Notes: generated from the letters alone by a model not told the origin. A stretch of 5,721 nucleotides of DNA from Burkholderia sp. (GCA_028292565.1 JAQGMD010000217.1:1-5721), one strand, 5' to 3'; numbered from the stretch's first letter, positions 1 to 5,708 are shown. Translations and numbers: made by a program.

Positions 1-80
1 TCTAGCCCACAGATTCAAAGCGTCACATGAAGCGACACTTCAGATCTGTACGCCCGTGTTGAGCCCCACCTACCCTTCCT

Positions 81-92
81 CGTGCCGGCACG
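81..92. repeat. Perfect 12-bp palindrome CGTGCCGGCACG
   Basis: The 12 bases are identical to their own reverse complement, and an overlapping 8-bp palindrome GCACGTGC follows at 88-95. Dyads of this kind are often binding sites for dimeric regulators, but no promoter or gene next to it supports that role here. A chance occurrence is possible. Confidence 0.35.
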
Positions 93-207
93 TGCATACA
101 AGCACCGAGCCTTCGACGTCAGTAGTCAACCAACTAATATCCTGCAAGGACGAGGGCCTTTGGCGCCGTGAACATGGTTCCTAAAAGACGAAGTGATCCT
201 CATGAAA

Positions 208-242
208 AGCTTCTTTTGATGTTGTGAAGCTGCGCTATTTTT
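208..242 (+). terminator. Weak stem followed by a T run, possible terminator
   Basis: AGCTTC at 208-213 pairs with GAAGCT at 226-231 across a 12-nt loop. On the plus strand a run of five T lies a few bases further on (238-242). On the minus strand the stem is followed by four T. The stem has only six pairs and a long loop, so it is a weak candidate for ending transcription in either direction. It could serve the four-gene operon, which comes from the right, or an unseen gene to the left. Confidence 0.2.
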
Positions 243-278
243 AAAAGATAAAACCTGTAATGTGAAATGACGAGTGCT

Positions 279-389
279 TTAGGGCCCGCGCAGTAATACG
301 TTGTTCATTTTGGCGGTCGTAGCGGGATGCAATGCCAGGCGCCCGCTACGGCCAGCAAAAATGACAACTTATTCCTGCGCGGGTCCTTA
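279..389. repeat. Large imperfect inverted repeat (48-nt arms, 15-nt loop)
   Basis: Positions 279-326 pair with 342-389 in one ungapped register (each pair of positions sums to 668). I count 38 Watson-Crick pairs, 3 G-T wobbles and 7 mismatches, leaving a 15-nt loop at 327-341. The longest clean blocks are 285-293 with 375-383, and 318-326 with 342-350. There is no T tract on either side, so it is not a standard intrinsic terminator. The size and near-symmetry fit a palindromic mini-element (MITE- or ERIC-like), a structured RNA, or a single-strand DNA substrate. All three wobbles are legal for a plus-strand transcript, while only one mismatch becomes a wobble on the minus strand. I do not recognise the family. 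Confidence 0.75.
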
Positions 390-391
390 GA

Positions 392-408
392 GTCATGCAT
401 TCCATGAC
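392..408. repeat. Perfect 6-bp hairpin abutting the large palindrome
   Basis: GTCATG at 392-397 pairs perfectly with CATGAC at 403-408 around a 5-nt loop. It begins only two bases after the 279-389 palindrome, so the two may form one composite structure of about 130 nt. No function can be read from it. Confidence 0.45.
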
Positions 409-551
409 AAGGATTGCAAGCGTCGCTAATGAAGGAATCTCGAGATGAGGATTCTGATTGCTGCGGCTCACTTGACTCGGCCATAACACATAACATTTGT
501 CGTCGGCTTTATGTCGGAACGCACCCCACAGTTAAATATAGCAATTGCGCT
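409..551. other. Downstream flank of the four-gene operon, no gene
   Basis: This stretch lies just beyond the stop codon of the last operon gene. It holds a short inverted repeat, GAATC at 435-439 with GATTC at 450-454 around a CTCGAG core, and an 8-bp palindrome GCAATTGC at 541-548. On the minus strand neither is followed by a T run, so no clear intrinsic terminator for the operon is visible. Short open frames crossing it are not protein-like. Confidence 0.4.
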
Positions 552-1295
552 TTATTTTTTCGCCGCCCTCGCCACCTGACGCGTTTTTGGCTTGCCCGGC
601 TTTTCTTTCCCGGATTGCTCGAGACATAACAAGGTATCTGCGTAAGACATAAACCGGTTGAGATAATCGGGTGAGATATCGCGCATCAATGCAAGTGAGC
701 GCAGCACCAGCATGTGGGAGTTAATCGGTCCGGCATTCTTTGGGGCTTGCTCAAGTGCTTGTGCCACCTGTCTGTCAACACTCAGTTTTGACCAGGTATT
801 TCTGAAGTTCCGTATGGTCTTCAGTTCGGCACGCGGTCCGGCAGTTTCCTCCAGACGCGCATCAGCATTTTCCGGGGAATGCTGCTCAAGTTGGCGCACC
901 AGCGCGCCCAAAGACGTGGAATGTTCGCCGGTCTTCAGGGTGGCGGTAAGTCGTCGCAATCCTTTGAAATCACCGGCGGCAAAGAGCCGCTGCAGGTCGC
1001 TGGCCGCGTGCGGATATTGCTGCACACTTCGGGCGATGGTTTCCTTGGCATCGCATCGCGCCAGGTCAAAACGTTCTTTAAACGCCGCCAGCGCTTGCGC
1101 CAGCTTAGCGTCGAGCATGCGTTTTACGCTTCCCTGGTGCGCTATTGCGCGTTTGGCCAGCGCTTCAATATAGTGCAAACGCACGGGGTCAAATTGGTCC
1201 GCGCCTGCCTTGCGCAGGGAAGTGATCAGCGTGTCGAAATCAGGGGATGAATCCAGTGGCGCATCTGCAATTTCACTGTGATCCGACTCATTCAT
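552..1295 (-). CDS. DUF2894 domain protein (247 aa), last gene of the motor operon
   Basis: The function is unknown. I recognise the DUF2894 pattern in two blocks: an N-terminal stretch around residues 28-72 (RKAGADQFDPVRLHYIEAL, then an Ala-rich helix) and a C-terminal block around residues 158-226 containing LSVDRQVAQALEQAP, NAGPINSHMLVLRSL and MRDISPDYLNRFMSYADTL. There is no signal peptide or membrane segment, so it is probably cytoplasmic and largely helical. The tail (about 229-247) is Lys/Arg-rich. I chose ATG 1295 because the family begins near here and it overlaps the preceding stop by 8 nt (ATGAATGA), a translational-coupling arrangement. The frame also stays open to an upstream ATG at 1373, but that would run 86 nt back into the OmpA gene and add an unfamily-like Arg/Trp-rich stretch. 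Its invariable place beside the DUF802/OmpA pair suggests a partner or output component (inference). Confidence 0.88.
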   Translation of the reverse strand: MNESDHSEIADAPLDSSPDFDTLITSLRKAGADQFDPVRLHYIEALAKRAIAHQGSVKRMLDAKLAQALAAFKERFDLARCDAKETIARSVQQYPHAASDLQRLFAAGDFKGLRRLTATLKTGEHSTSLGALVRQLEQHSPENADARLEETAGPRAELKTIRNFRNTWSKLSVDRQVAQALEQAPKNAGPINSHMLVLRSLALMRDISPDYLNRFMSYADTLLCLEQSGKEKPGKPKTRQVARAAKK

Positions 1296-1926
1296 GAGGC
1301 GGCAGCTTCGCATTGGGGGTTTTCGGCACGGGCGCCATTTCCACCCGACGGTTTTGCGCACGCGCAGCGTCATCGCTGTTGGGCTTTACCGGCTGCTCAG
1401 AACCAAAGGCTGCCGCAAATACCATGGAAGATGGCATACCTTCGTCGATCAAGGTACGGGTGACTGTCAAGGCGCGCTGGGCCGATAGTTCCCAATTGTC
1501 AGTGAAGCGGCCGCCCCGTATGGACTTGTCGTCGGTAAACCCGCTCACCATGAGCAGTTCATCACGCGACGTCAGATAAGCCTGCAGCGGTGTGACCAGA
1601 CTATTTAATAGTTGCCGACCTTCAGGCTGCAATTGATCCGAATTGAGCGCGAACAGTACCTGGCCACTGATGCCAATGCGCCCGTTGTTCAAGGTAATAC
1701 GTCCCGTGGCCAGCGGAATCGCCAGGGCTTTTTCCAGGCTCATGCGGCGCTGCTCTTCGACCTGGCGCTTTTTCACTTCGTCCTGCAGGTGCGATGTCAA
1801 TTCCATTTGGACGGCCACCACGCCGACCAATATCAGAACAAAAGCTCCCAGCAAGCTTGACATCAGGTCGCCAAAAGCCGCCCAGACCGGCGCGGTGTGT
1901 TCAACACCTGCATCACTGTCATCCAT
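1288..1926 (-). CDS. MotB/OmpA-type peptidoglycan-anchored stator-like protein (212 aa)
   Basis: The layout is that of MotB, ZorB and related proteins. It has a short cytoplasmic N-terminus, one membrane helix (about residues 14-40), a short charged linker (45-65) and an OmpA-like peptidoglycan-binding domain (about 78-198). WAAFGDLMSSLLGAF places Asp20 where MotB-type proteins carry the ion-binding aspartate. The OmpA domain shows GFTDD (129-133), NWELSAQRA (144-152) and NRRVEM (192-197), the usual binding-fold landmarks. Known family behaviour is to hold a motor to the cell wall while ions pass at the Asp; applying it here is inference. An in-frame GTG lies one codon upstream (1929). I prefer ATG 1926, which shares one base with the DUF802 stop (TGATG) and has AGG seven bases upstream. 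At 212 residues it is shorter than flagellar MotB, with little room for a plug/linker region. Confidence 0.9.
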   Translation of the reverse strand: MDDSDAGVEHTAPVWAAFGDLMSSLLGAFVLILVGVVAVQMELTSHLQDEVKKRQVEEQRRMSLEKALAIPLATGRITLNNGRIGISGQVLFALNSDQLQPEGRQLLNSLVTPLQAYLTSRDELLMVSGFTDDKSIRGGRFTDNWELSAQRALTVTRTLIDEGMPSSMVFAAAFGSEQPVKPNSDDAARAQNRRVEMAPVPKTPNAKLPPHE

Positions 1927-4094
1927 CACTTGGCCTGTCCGTCGAACATGGCTTGCCTTGCCGGCAATTGGCGCAACTCTTCAAAGATTTCTTTTTGCGA
2001 CGTCATACTCAGGTCAATGATTTCACGCGCCTGGGCCACGTAATAGGCGAGTTGTTCGTCGCTTCTCGACATGGATTTGTCCATCGCGCCTTCGATGCGC
2101 TGCAGGTTGACAATCAGTTTTTCATTGGCTTCGTTGAACGAGTGCACAGCAAAACTAAAGGCTTCGCTAAGGCTCGATACTTCGACAGCGCTGCTGGTGA
2201 CGTGTGCGGCACTATCGGAGAGCTTGGCGGCTTCGCTGGCAACATTGTCTGAAAACGCGCTGCCGGCAGCATTGAGAGCCGCCGCAGAGGAGGCCACCAG
2301 GGAATCGATCACGGAGCGCTGTTCAAGAGAAGCATGATTGATCGCATTGAGCAGTGCATTGAGTGTTTCCATAATGCGACTGCGTTCCTCGAGCAATTCG
2401 TTGTCGCGCGTAACACTGCCGGAGATTTGCTGGCGTAATTGCCCGATAACTTCTGCCGCAGCGCGTGGCGCTTCCGAGGCCGTTTGTATGAGTCGCGCCA
2501 TCGGTTCTTCCAGCGCGGCGCCCAGGGTTGTCAAATGATTTGTCACCTCAGTTTGCAATTGCCCCAGCCGTTCAACCGCTGCATTGCCACGCAAGGCTTC
2601 TTCATCTTTGAGCGCGCCGAGTTCGGTACGTAACACGCCGGCCAGTTGATCCATGCGTTCGTGATGCTGTTCGATCCAGTGCGCTTCAGAGGCGATGCGG
2701 GAGCGCATCATGTCTTCAGCGCAAGTGATCAGGCGCGTGGTTTCGACTAACGTGTTGCTGGCGCTGGTCTGCGCATGTTCGGTGATGTCTTGCGCGGTCT
2801 GGGTCAAGGTGTTGCATATTTTCTGCTGCTGAGAAAGCGTTTGCGCGCTCGTTTGTTGTAATTCGTGAGTGAGCGCCGCGGCTATTGTTTCCAACGACTG
2901 CGTCCACACTTGCTGTCGCTGTTTGTCGCGCGCTGCCTGATCGGTCTGCAGGTTAGCGTAGGCCTCTCCAACTGTGGCCACGAGGGCGCCTGAACGCTGC
3001 TCGAATGTTTGGTTGAACGCATCCAATGAACGTCCCACACCCGTGACGATGCCCGCGCTTGCCTGTTCGTGGCTCCTGAGTGCCGCGGTCCAGGTATCGG
3101 CCACGGTGGTGGCGGTAACGCTGAACCGCGCAGAAAGCCCCTCGAGTTGCATCTGCACTGTATCGGCCATGCGTTCGTGCATCAACTTCGCTTCATGTGC
3201 GATCCCGCTCATCGCAGCCTCGACCACGGGTTTGATACTTTCGCCGGCAACATGTGCGCTCTTGCTCAAGCTCTCGCGCAAGGATTTGTCTACTGAGCAT
3301 GCCAGATCGGTATATACGCCTTTGACATCGCTGTGAAAGCCTTCTTGATTGCTGAGCAAGCGCTGGTTCAGATGTTGGCTCATGCCCTCCATCTGCGCCA
3401 TCATCGCCTGCAATTTATCGACCACCTCAGGCAAGGCCTGAGATTGCAACTGCAGCGCCTTGAAGGTTTCCTGACGCTGATGCGTGACTGAAAAGCGGCG
3501 AAATACCGTGGCAATTCTGGTATCCAACAACTGCGCTGTCAGCATTCTTTCGCGTCGGCTGAGTGCCGACATCAAACCCAGCATCGCAGATGCGGCAACC
3601 CCTGCCACTGAGGTGCCAAACGCCAGCCCCAATCCCATGATAGGCACCGCAAGCGCAGAGCGGATCGCCTCAAGATCGGTCGTTTTTTCCAATGCAAAGA
3701 CTGCACCATTGAGTGTGACGACCATTCCCAGAAACGTACCGAGCATCCCCAACATCACTAGCAGCCCGACCAGGTACGGCGTGAGGGCGGGGCCGGGCAA
3801 GCCGACACGTTCGCCCTCGATGCGCAAACGCACCTGATTTTGCAATGAAACATGCACGGTGACCAGCCAGTCACCGAGGTCTGTGAGGTTTTCAGGAATC
3901 GCCGCCAGCGCGGTTTCGAGTTCGGATGTTGCCTGACGAAACTGACGTAGCTCGAACGCGCCAAACACATAAACTGCGCCAATGATAGTCGTCATCACCA
4001 GTGCGAGAAAACTGGAATGGATAAACCCCACGCCCACCCAAACGACCGCAAGTGCGCCTAGAAAGAAGGCGACTGTAAATAAATGTCTATTCAT
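1926..4094 (-). CDS. DUF802 protein: MotA/ExbB-like channel with long helical tail (722 aa)
   Basis: Membrane helices are predicted by eye at about residues 5-24, 28-46, 105-130 and 147-177. The third holds MLGMLGTFLGMVVTLNG and the fourth LGLAFGTSVAGVAASAML, matching the paired TM3/TM4 signatures of MotA/TolQ/ExbB channels (Thr120 and Thr161 at the pore-lining positions). After residue 177 come some 545 residues of Ala/Gln/Glu/Leu-rich helix, with no proline between 290 and 530, so a long coiled-coil or rod is likely. The stretch around 528-610 (EEPMARLIQTASEAPRAAAEV, LLEERSRIMETLNALLNAINHAS) is the part I recognise as DUF802. The 722-residue length and domain order resemble ZorA rather than flagellar MotA, which is about 300 residues. 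ATG 4094 overlaps the DUF3348 stop by 4 nt (ATGA) and lacks a Shine-Dalgarno, but sits in an A-rich leader. It is probably an inner-membrane protein that works with the downstream OmpA protein as a stator pair (inference). Confidence 0.9.
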   Translation of the reverse strand: MNRHLFTVAFFLGALAVVWVGVGFIHSSFLALVMTTIIGAVYVFGAFELRQFRQATSELETALAAIPENLTDLGDWLVTVHVSLQNQVRLRIEGERVGLPGPALTPYLVGLLVMLGMLGTFLGMVVTLNGAVFALEKTTDLEAIRSALAVPIMGLGLAFGTSVAGVAASAMLGLMSALSRRERMLTAQLLDTRIATVFRRFSVTHQRQETFKALQLQSQALPEVVDKLQAMMAQMEGMSQHLNQRLLSNQEGFHSDVKGVYTDLACSVDKSLRESLSKSAHVAGESIKPVVEAAMSGIAHEAKLMHERMADTVQMQLEGLSARFSVTATTVADTWTAALRSHEQASAGIVTGVGRSLDAFNQTFEQRSGALVATVGEAYANLQTDQAARDKQRQQVWTQSLETIAAALTHELQQTSAQTLSQQQKICNTLTQTAQDITEHAQTSASNTLVETTRLITCAEDMMRSRIASEAHWIEQHHERMDQLAGVLRTELGALKDEEALRGNAAVERLGQLQTEVTNHLTTLGAALEEPMARLIQTASEAPRAAAEVIGQLRQQISGSVTRDNELLEERSRIMETLNALLNAINHASLEQRSVIDSLVASSAAALNAAGSAFSDNVASEAAKLSDSAAHVTSSAVEVSSLSEAFSFAVHSFNEANEKLIVNLQRIEGAMDKSMSRSDEQLAYYVAQAREIIDLSMTSQKEIFEELRQLPARQAMFDGQAK

Positions 4095-4864
4095 TGTTTA
4101 TTGTTTATCTTGTTATCGAACGCTTCGATGAGCCCCATCGTCGGTTGCAAGCGAAGATCCATTTCAGCCAGCAGCAGCATTTGCATGTCATTGCAAAAGC
4201 GCGTCAGCCAACCTCCCGCTTGCGTCCAATCGGCAGGGTTGTCTGACTGCTGAGTATCAACAAGCTTCTGCCGATGTGCTTTGAACAACTGCTCAAAACG
4301 TTTTTTAAGAAGAATCGGCACCTTCGAGAGCAATTTACTTTCGCGATCACGCAGTATCTTTTCAAGCGTCTCGTCCAGGTCCGCCAGTTTATTGAGCCGT
4401 GGTGACGCCTTTGCAAGCGCTTCCCGGACATTGATCCTCAGGGGCTGAATGCTTAGTTCCATGTCGCGTTGATGCGCTTCATAGAATCGACCATACGGCG
4501 CGTAAGCCTCCCCGATATCCGTCGGCATCTCGAGTTTTGGTGTGGGCAGCTTTATGTGTGTCTTGCCCGAGTTGGGCGAGCAACTCTTCATGATCGAATT
4601 CACCAAGATGGCCTGTATCCGATCGAATTCGACACTGGCGGCAGCACGCACAGCGCATTGCGCTTCGGGCTGCATTACTGGCAGGTTTGCAATGCTGTCG
4701 GCATGCACAGCGGACAGCGTGATTGCGTCGGCAAAGTGAATCCACAGGCCCAGTTGTTCTGCAAATGCATTTCCGGGATCGGCAGCATCTGCAATGGCCA
4801 GGTCAGCGAGGCAACGAACGAGTTTTGAACTGTGAAAATTTGTACGCGGTAATGCTCGCGTCAT
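4091..4864 (-). CDS. DUF3348 domain protein (257 aa), first gene of the motor operon
   Basis: The function is unknown. Family landmarks that I recognise are the N-terminus LPRTNFHSSKLVRCLADL (5-22), LGLWIHFADAITLSAV (38-53), YAPYGRFYEAHQRDME (121-136), a Leu/Arg/Lys-rich region with SPRLNKLADLDETLEKIL (154-171) and VPILLKKRFEQLF (182-194), and the C-terminal block DMQMLLLAEMDLRLQP (226-241). No membrane segment or signal peptide is visible, so it is probably cytoplasmic and helical. The frame is open back to a TTG at 4876 directly after a TGA. I chose ATG 4864 because the family usually starts a few residues before the Arg-Thr-x-Phe motif; neither start has a good Shine-Dalgarno. It is encoded immediately before the DUF802 gene with a 4-nt overlap, so the two are probably made in coupled amounts. 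A role in assembling or controlling the motor is inference. Confidence 0.88.
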   Translation of the reverse strand: MTRALPRTNFHSSKLVRCLADLAIADAADPGNAFAEQLGLWIHFADAITLSAVHADSIANLPVMQPEAQCAVRAAASVEFDRIQAILVNSIMKSCSPNSGKTHIKLPTPKLEMPTDIGEAYAPYGRFYEAHQRDMELSIQPLRINVREALAKASPRLNKLADLDETLEKILRDRESKLLSKVPILLKKRFEQLFKAHRQKLVDTQQSDNPADWTQAGGWLTRFCNDMQMLLLAEMDLRLQPTMGLIEAFDNKINNKQ

Positions 4865-5001
4865 GTGCAGGTTCAATCAGAATCGAAAAAAGCAGAGGGT
4901 TAGTAGTTCACGTCGCTATCCGCATGAACATTCGTTTTGGTCCTGCTCTAGCGAATCTGTGCCACTCTCGGGGACCATTTCATGGCATAAATGAGGCCGC
5001 A

Positions 5002-5029
5002 ATTATATCGCGGAGGAGTAGGAAAACAA
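5002..5029 (-). promoter_or_regulatory. Candidate sigma70-type promoter of the four-gene operon
   Basis: Read on the minus strand, TTGTTT (5029-5024) is followed after 16 bp by a perfect TATAAT (5007-5002). The -10 is ideal and the -35 is only half matched (TTG conserved). Transcription would begin near 4995, giving a leader of about 130 nt before the DUF3348 ATG. The leader can form a 6-bp stem from 4938-4943 with 4972-4977. The site is correctly placed and oriented for the operon, but the weak -35 suggests help from an activator, and a palindrome lies just upstream. Confidence 0.5.
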
Positions 5030-5039
5030 GTAGGAAGTG

Positions 5040-5054
5040 CAAGTCAGTGACTTG
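5040..5054. promoter_or_regulatory. Perfect 15-bp odd palindrome, possible operator
   Basis: CAAGTCA at 5040-5046 is exactly mirrored by TGACTTG at 5048-5054 around a single central G. It ends about 10 bp upstream of the -35 of the proposed operon promoter, the position expected for a dimeric activator. Repression is also possible. I cannot match it to a known regulator consensus from memory. Confidence 0.5.
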
Positions 5055-5133
5055 GCGATCTGCTTTTGCCCATCTCATGCAAAGGCCTCGACAGACTATA
5101 TGCGAGCGCACCGGCACTTGAAATCCAACACCA

Positions 5134-5190
5134 CGAATACGGACAGCTTGTCCTGATCCTTCGCCAGGCGAACGCCGTATTCGGCGGGAT
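5134..5190. repeat. Cluster of abutting perfect hairpins with alternative foldings
   Basis: Three perfect stems stand side by side: GGACA/TGTCC (5141-5153), TTCGCC/GGCGAA around one A (5160-5172) and CGCCG/CGGCG around TATT (5173-5186). The second and third touch with no spacer and are enclosed by ATCC (5156-5159) paired with GGAT (5187-5190). This makes a fully paired three-way junction. A competing stem, CGAATAC (5134-5140) with GTATTCG (5177-5183), would destroy the third hairpin and enclose the first two. It could be a structured RNA, a multi-dyad protein-binding site, or a remnant of a mobile-element end. No known family is recognised. Confidence 0.6.
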
Positions 5191-5228
5191 ATCTGCAAAG
5201 ATTGATCGCTTCGCATAGACAAATGGAG

Positions 5229-5259
5229 TTGCCACTCATACAATCGTCGCCGCTATAAA
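5229..5259 (+). promoter_or_regulatory. Weak candidate promoter for the small membrane-protein gene
   Basis: TTGCCA (5229-5234) and TATAAA (5254-5259) each match five of six consensus bases, but the 19-bp spacer is longer than usual. Transcription would start near 5266, about 50 nt ahead of the ATG at 5315. No better site is visible closer to the gene, so this is a tentative call. Confidence 0.3.
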
Positions 5260-5314
5260 CGCATTACCACATTGGCAGGGACTTGATGCGGCACCAGGTA
5301 ACAGCACAAGAAAA

Positions 5315-5596
5315 ATGGTCAAACGAATTAAGATTGAAATGAGTCAAATGGACAATCCCAAAGCAAGACCAACAACCAACGAAAAGCCATCCGCCAGCGG
5401 GAAGTTGTACAGCATCCTTGTGCCGGCAGTTATTGGAATCGTCATTACCAAGCTGCTTGGCCTCGTTGGCGGGCTAATCACGGTCGGCTTATATTTCATA
5501 CTCAGGCCGAAAATTGGAGCGCTCGCCTCAGCAGTTATCTCCGCAATTATTGGGGCGGCTGCAGCAGTGCTTTTGGTTTCGATTAATAAAGCTTAG
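5315..5596 (+). CDS. Small hypothetical two-helix membrane protein (93 aa)
   Basis: I do not recognise this protein. It has a short basic N-terminus (MVKRIKIEM), a polar Pro/Asn/Lys stretch up to about residue 29, a long hydrophobic segment at about 31-63 (LYSILVPAVIGIVITKLLGLVGGLITVGLYFIL), and a second at about 69-91 rich in Ala, Ile and Val. The Arg-Pro-Lys turn between them would sit on one side of the membrane. The segments suggest a small inner-membrane protein spanning two or three times. Starts at 5315, 5339 and 5348 are all in frame. None has a clear Shine-Dalgarno, and I give the longest. The gene is divergent from the four-gene operon and separated from it by about 450 bp, so a functional link is unproven. 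The hydrophobic pattern and clean stop support a real gene. Confidence 0.55.
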   Translation: MVKRIKIEMSQMDNPKARPTTNEKPSASGKLYSILVPAVIGIVITKLLGLVGGLITVGLYFILRPKIGALASAVISAIIGAAAAVLLVSINKA

Positions 5597-5608
5597 AAAG
5601 AGGGCTAC

Positions 5609-5647
5609 CGTTTCTCAAGGCCGGTTCCGCCGGACCAGTTTGAAACG
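5609..5647 (+). terminator. Stem-loop shortly after the small gene, possible terminator
   Basis: CGTTTC (5609-5614) pairs with GAAACG (5642-5647), enclosing GGCCGG (5619-5624) paired with CCGG and CC (5630-5636) across one bulged A and a 5-nt loop. It starts 12 bases after the stop codon, the usual place for a terminator. There is no T tract behind it, so intrinsic termination would be inefficient. It may instead protect the 3' end of the message. Confidence 0.4.
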
Positions 5648-5708
5648 TTACTGCAGTCGTCCGTCTCGCATCATTGGTAATTTTAAGCGTTGATTTAATA
5701 AATAATTT

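Larger units (their letters stand above)
1..278. other. Left intergenic stretch, no supported gene
   Basis: No start-to-stop reading frame here resembles a protein I recognise, and there is no tRNA- or rRNA-like sequence. One plus-strand frame is open from position 2 to a TAA at 182-184 and could in principle be the last 60 codons of a gene lying to the left. Its translation is rich in Ser, Thr, Cys and His and has no recognisable motif, so I do not call it. The stretch does contain a perfect 12-bp palindrome at 81-92 and a short stem at 208-231, both listed separately. Confidence 0.5.
4865..5314. other. Divergent intergenic region between operon and small membrane gene
   Basis: About 450 bp separate the first operon gene from the plus-strand small gene. 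I see no convincing gene inside. Short minus-strand frames covering roughly 4980-5243 give Arg/Ser/Trp-rich translations of low quality. The plus frame 5051-5218, in phase with the downstream gene but closed by TAG at 5216, is more protein-like but has no ATG. The region holds the promoter candidates, the 15-bp palindrome and the hairpin cluster listed separately. Confidence 0.5.

Noticed and set aside
2..184. C-terminal fragment of a plus-strand gene entering from the left
   Set aside because: The frame is open, but the translation has no recognisable motif and an odd Ser/Thr/Cys/His-rich composition; 60 codons without a stop can occur by chance.
279..389. Integron attC site
   Set aside because: The palindrome lacks the paired RYYYAAC and GTTRRRY core sites in the required orientation, and there is no gene-cassette arrangement.
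279..389. Intrinsic terminator of the operon
   Set aside because: The stem is much too long, it lies more than 160 bp past the stop codon, and no T tract follows on either strand.
305..629. Short genes on either strand across 305-496 and 414-629
   Set aside because: They cross the palindrome or run antisense into the DUF2894 3' end. Their translations lack family features and they have no convincing start signals.
1296..1373. Longer DUF2894 start at 1373
   Set aside because: It would extend 86 nt into the OmpA gene and add an Arg/Trp/Cys-rich N-terminus unlike the family; ATG 1295 with an 8-nt overlap is more natural.
1288..4094. Flagellar MotA/MotB, TolQ/TolR or ExbB/ExbD pair
   Set aside because: The channel protein is far longer than MotA, TolQ or ExbB. 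TolR and ExbD lack the OmpA domain, and no flagellar, Tol or TonB gene is adjacent.
552..4864. A canonical Zorya defence system
   Set aside because: The ZorA/ZorB-like architecture is present, but no helicase, HNH nuclease or other Zorya effector gene is visible. The accessory genes match DUF3348 and DUF2894 instead.
4980..5243. Two overlapping minus-strand short frames
   Set aside because: Low-complexity Arg/Ser-rich translations overlap the promoter and hairpin cluster, and neither has a Shine-Dalgarno.
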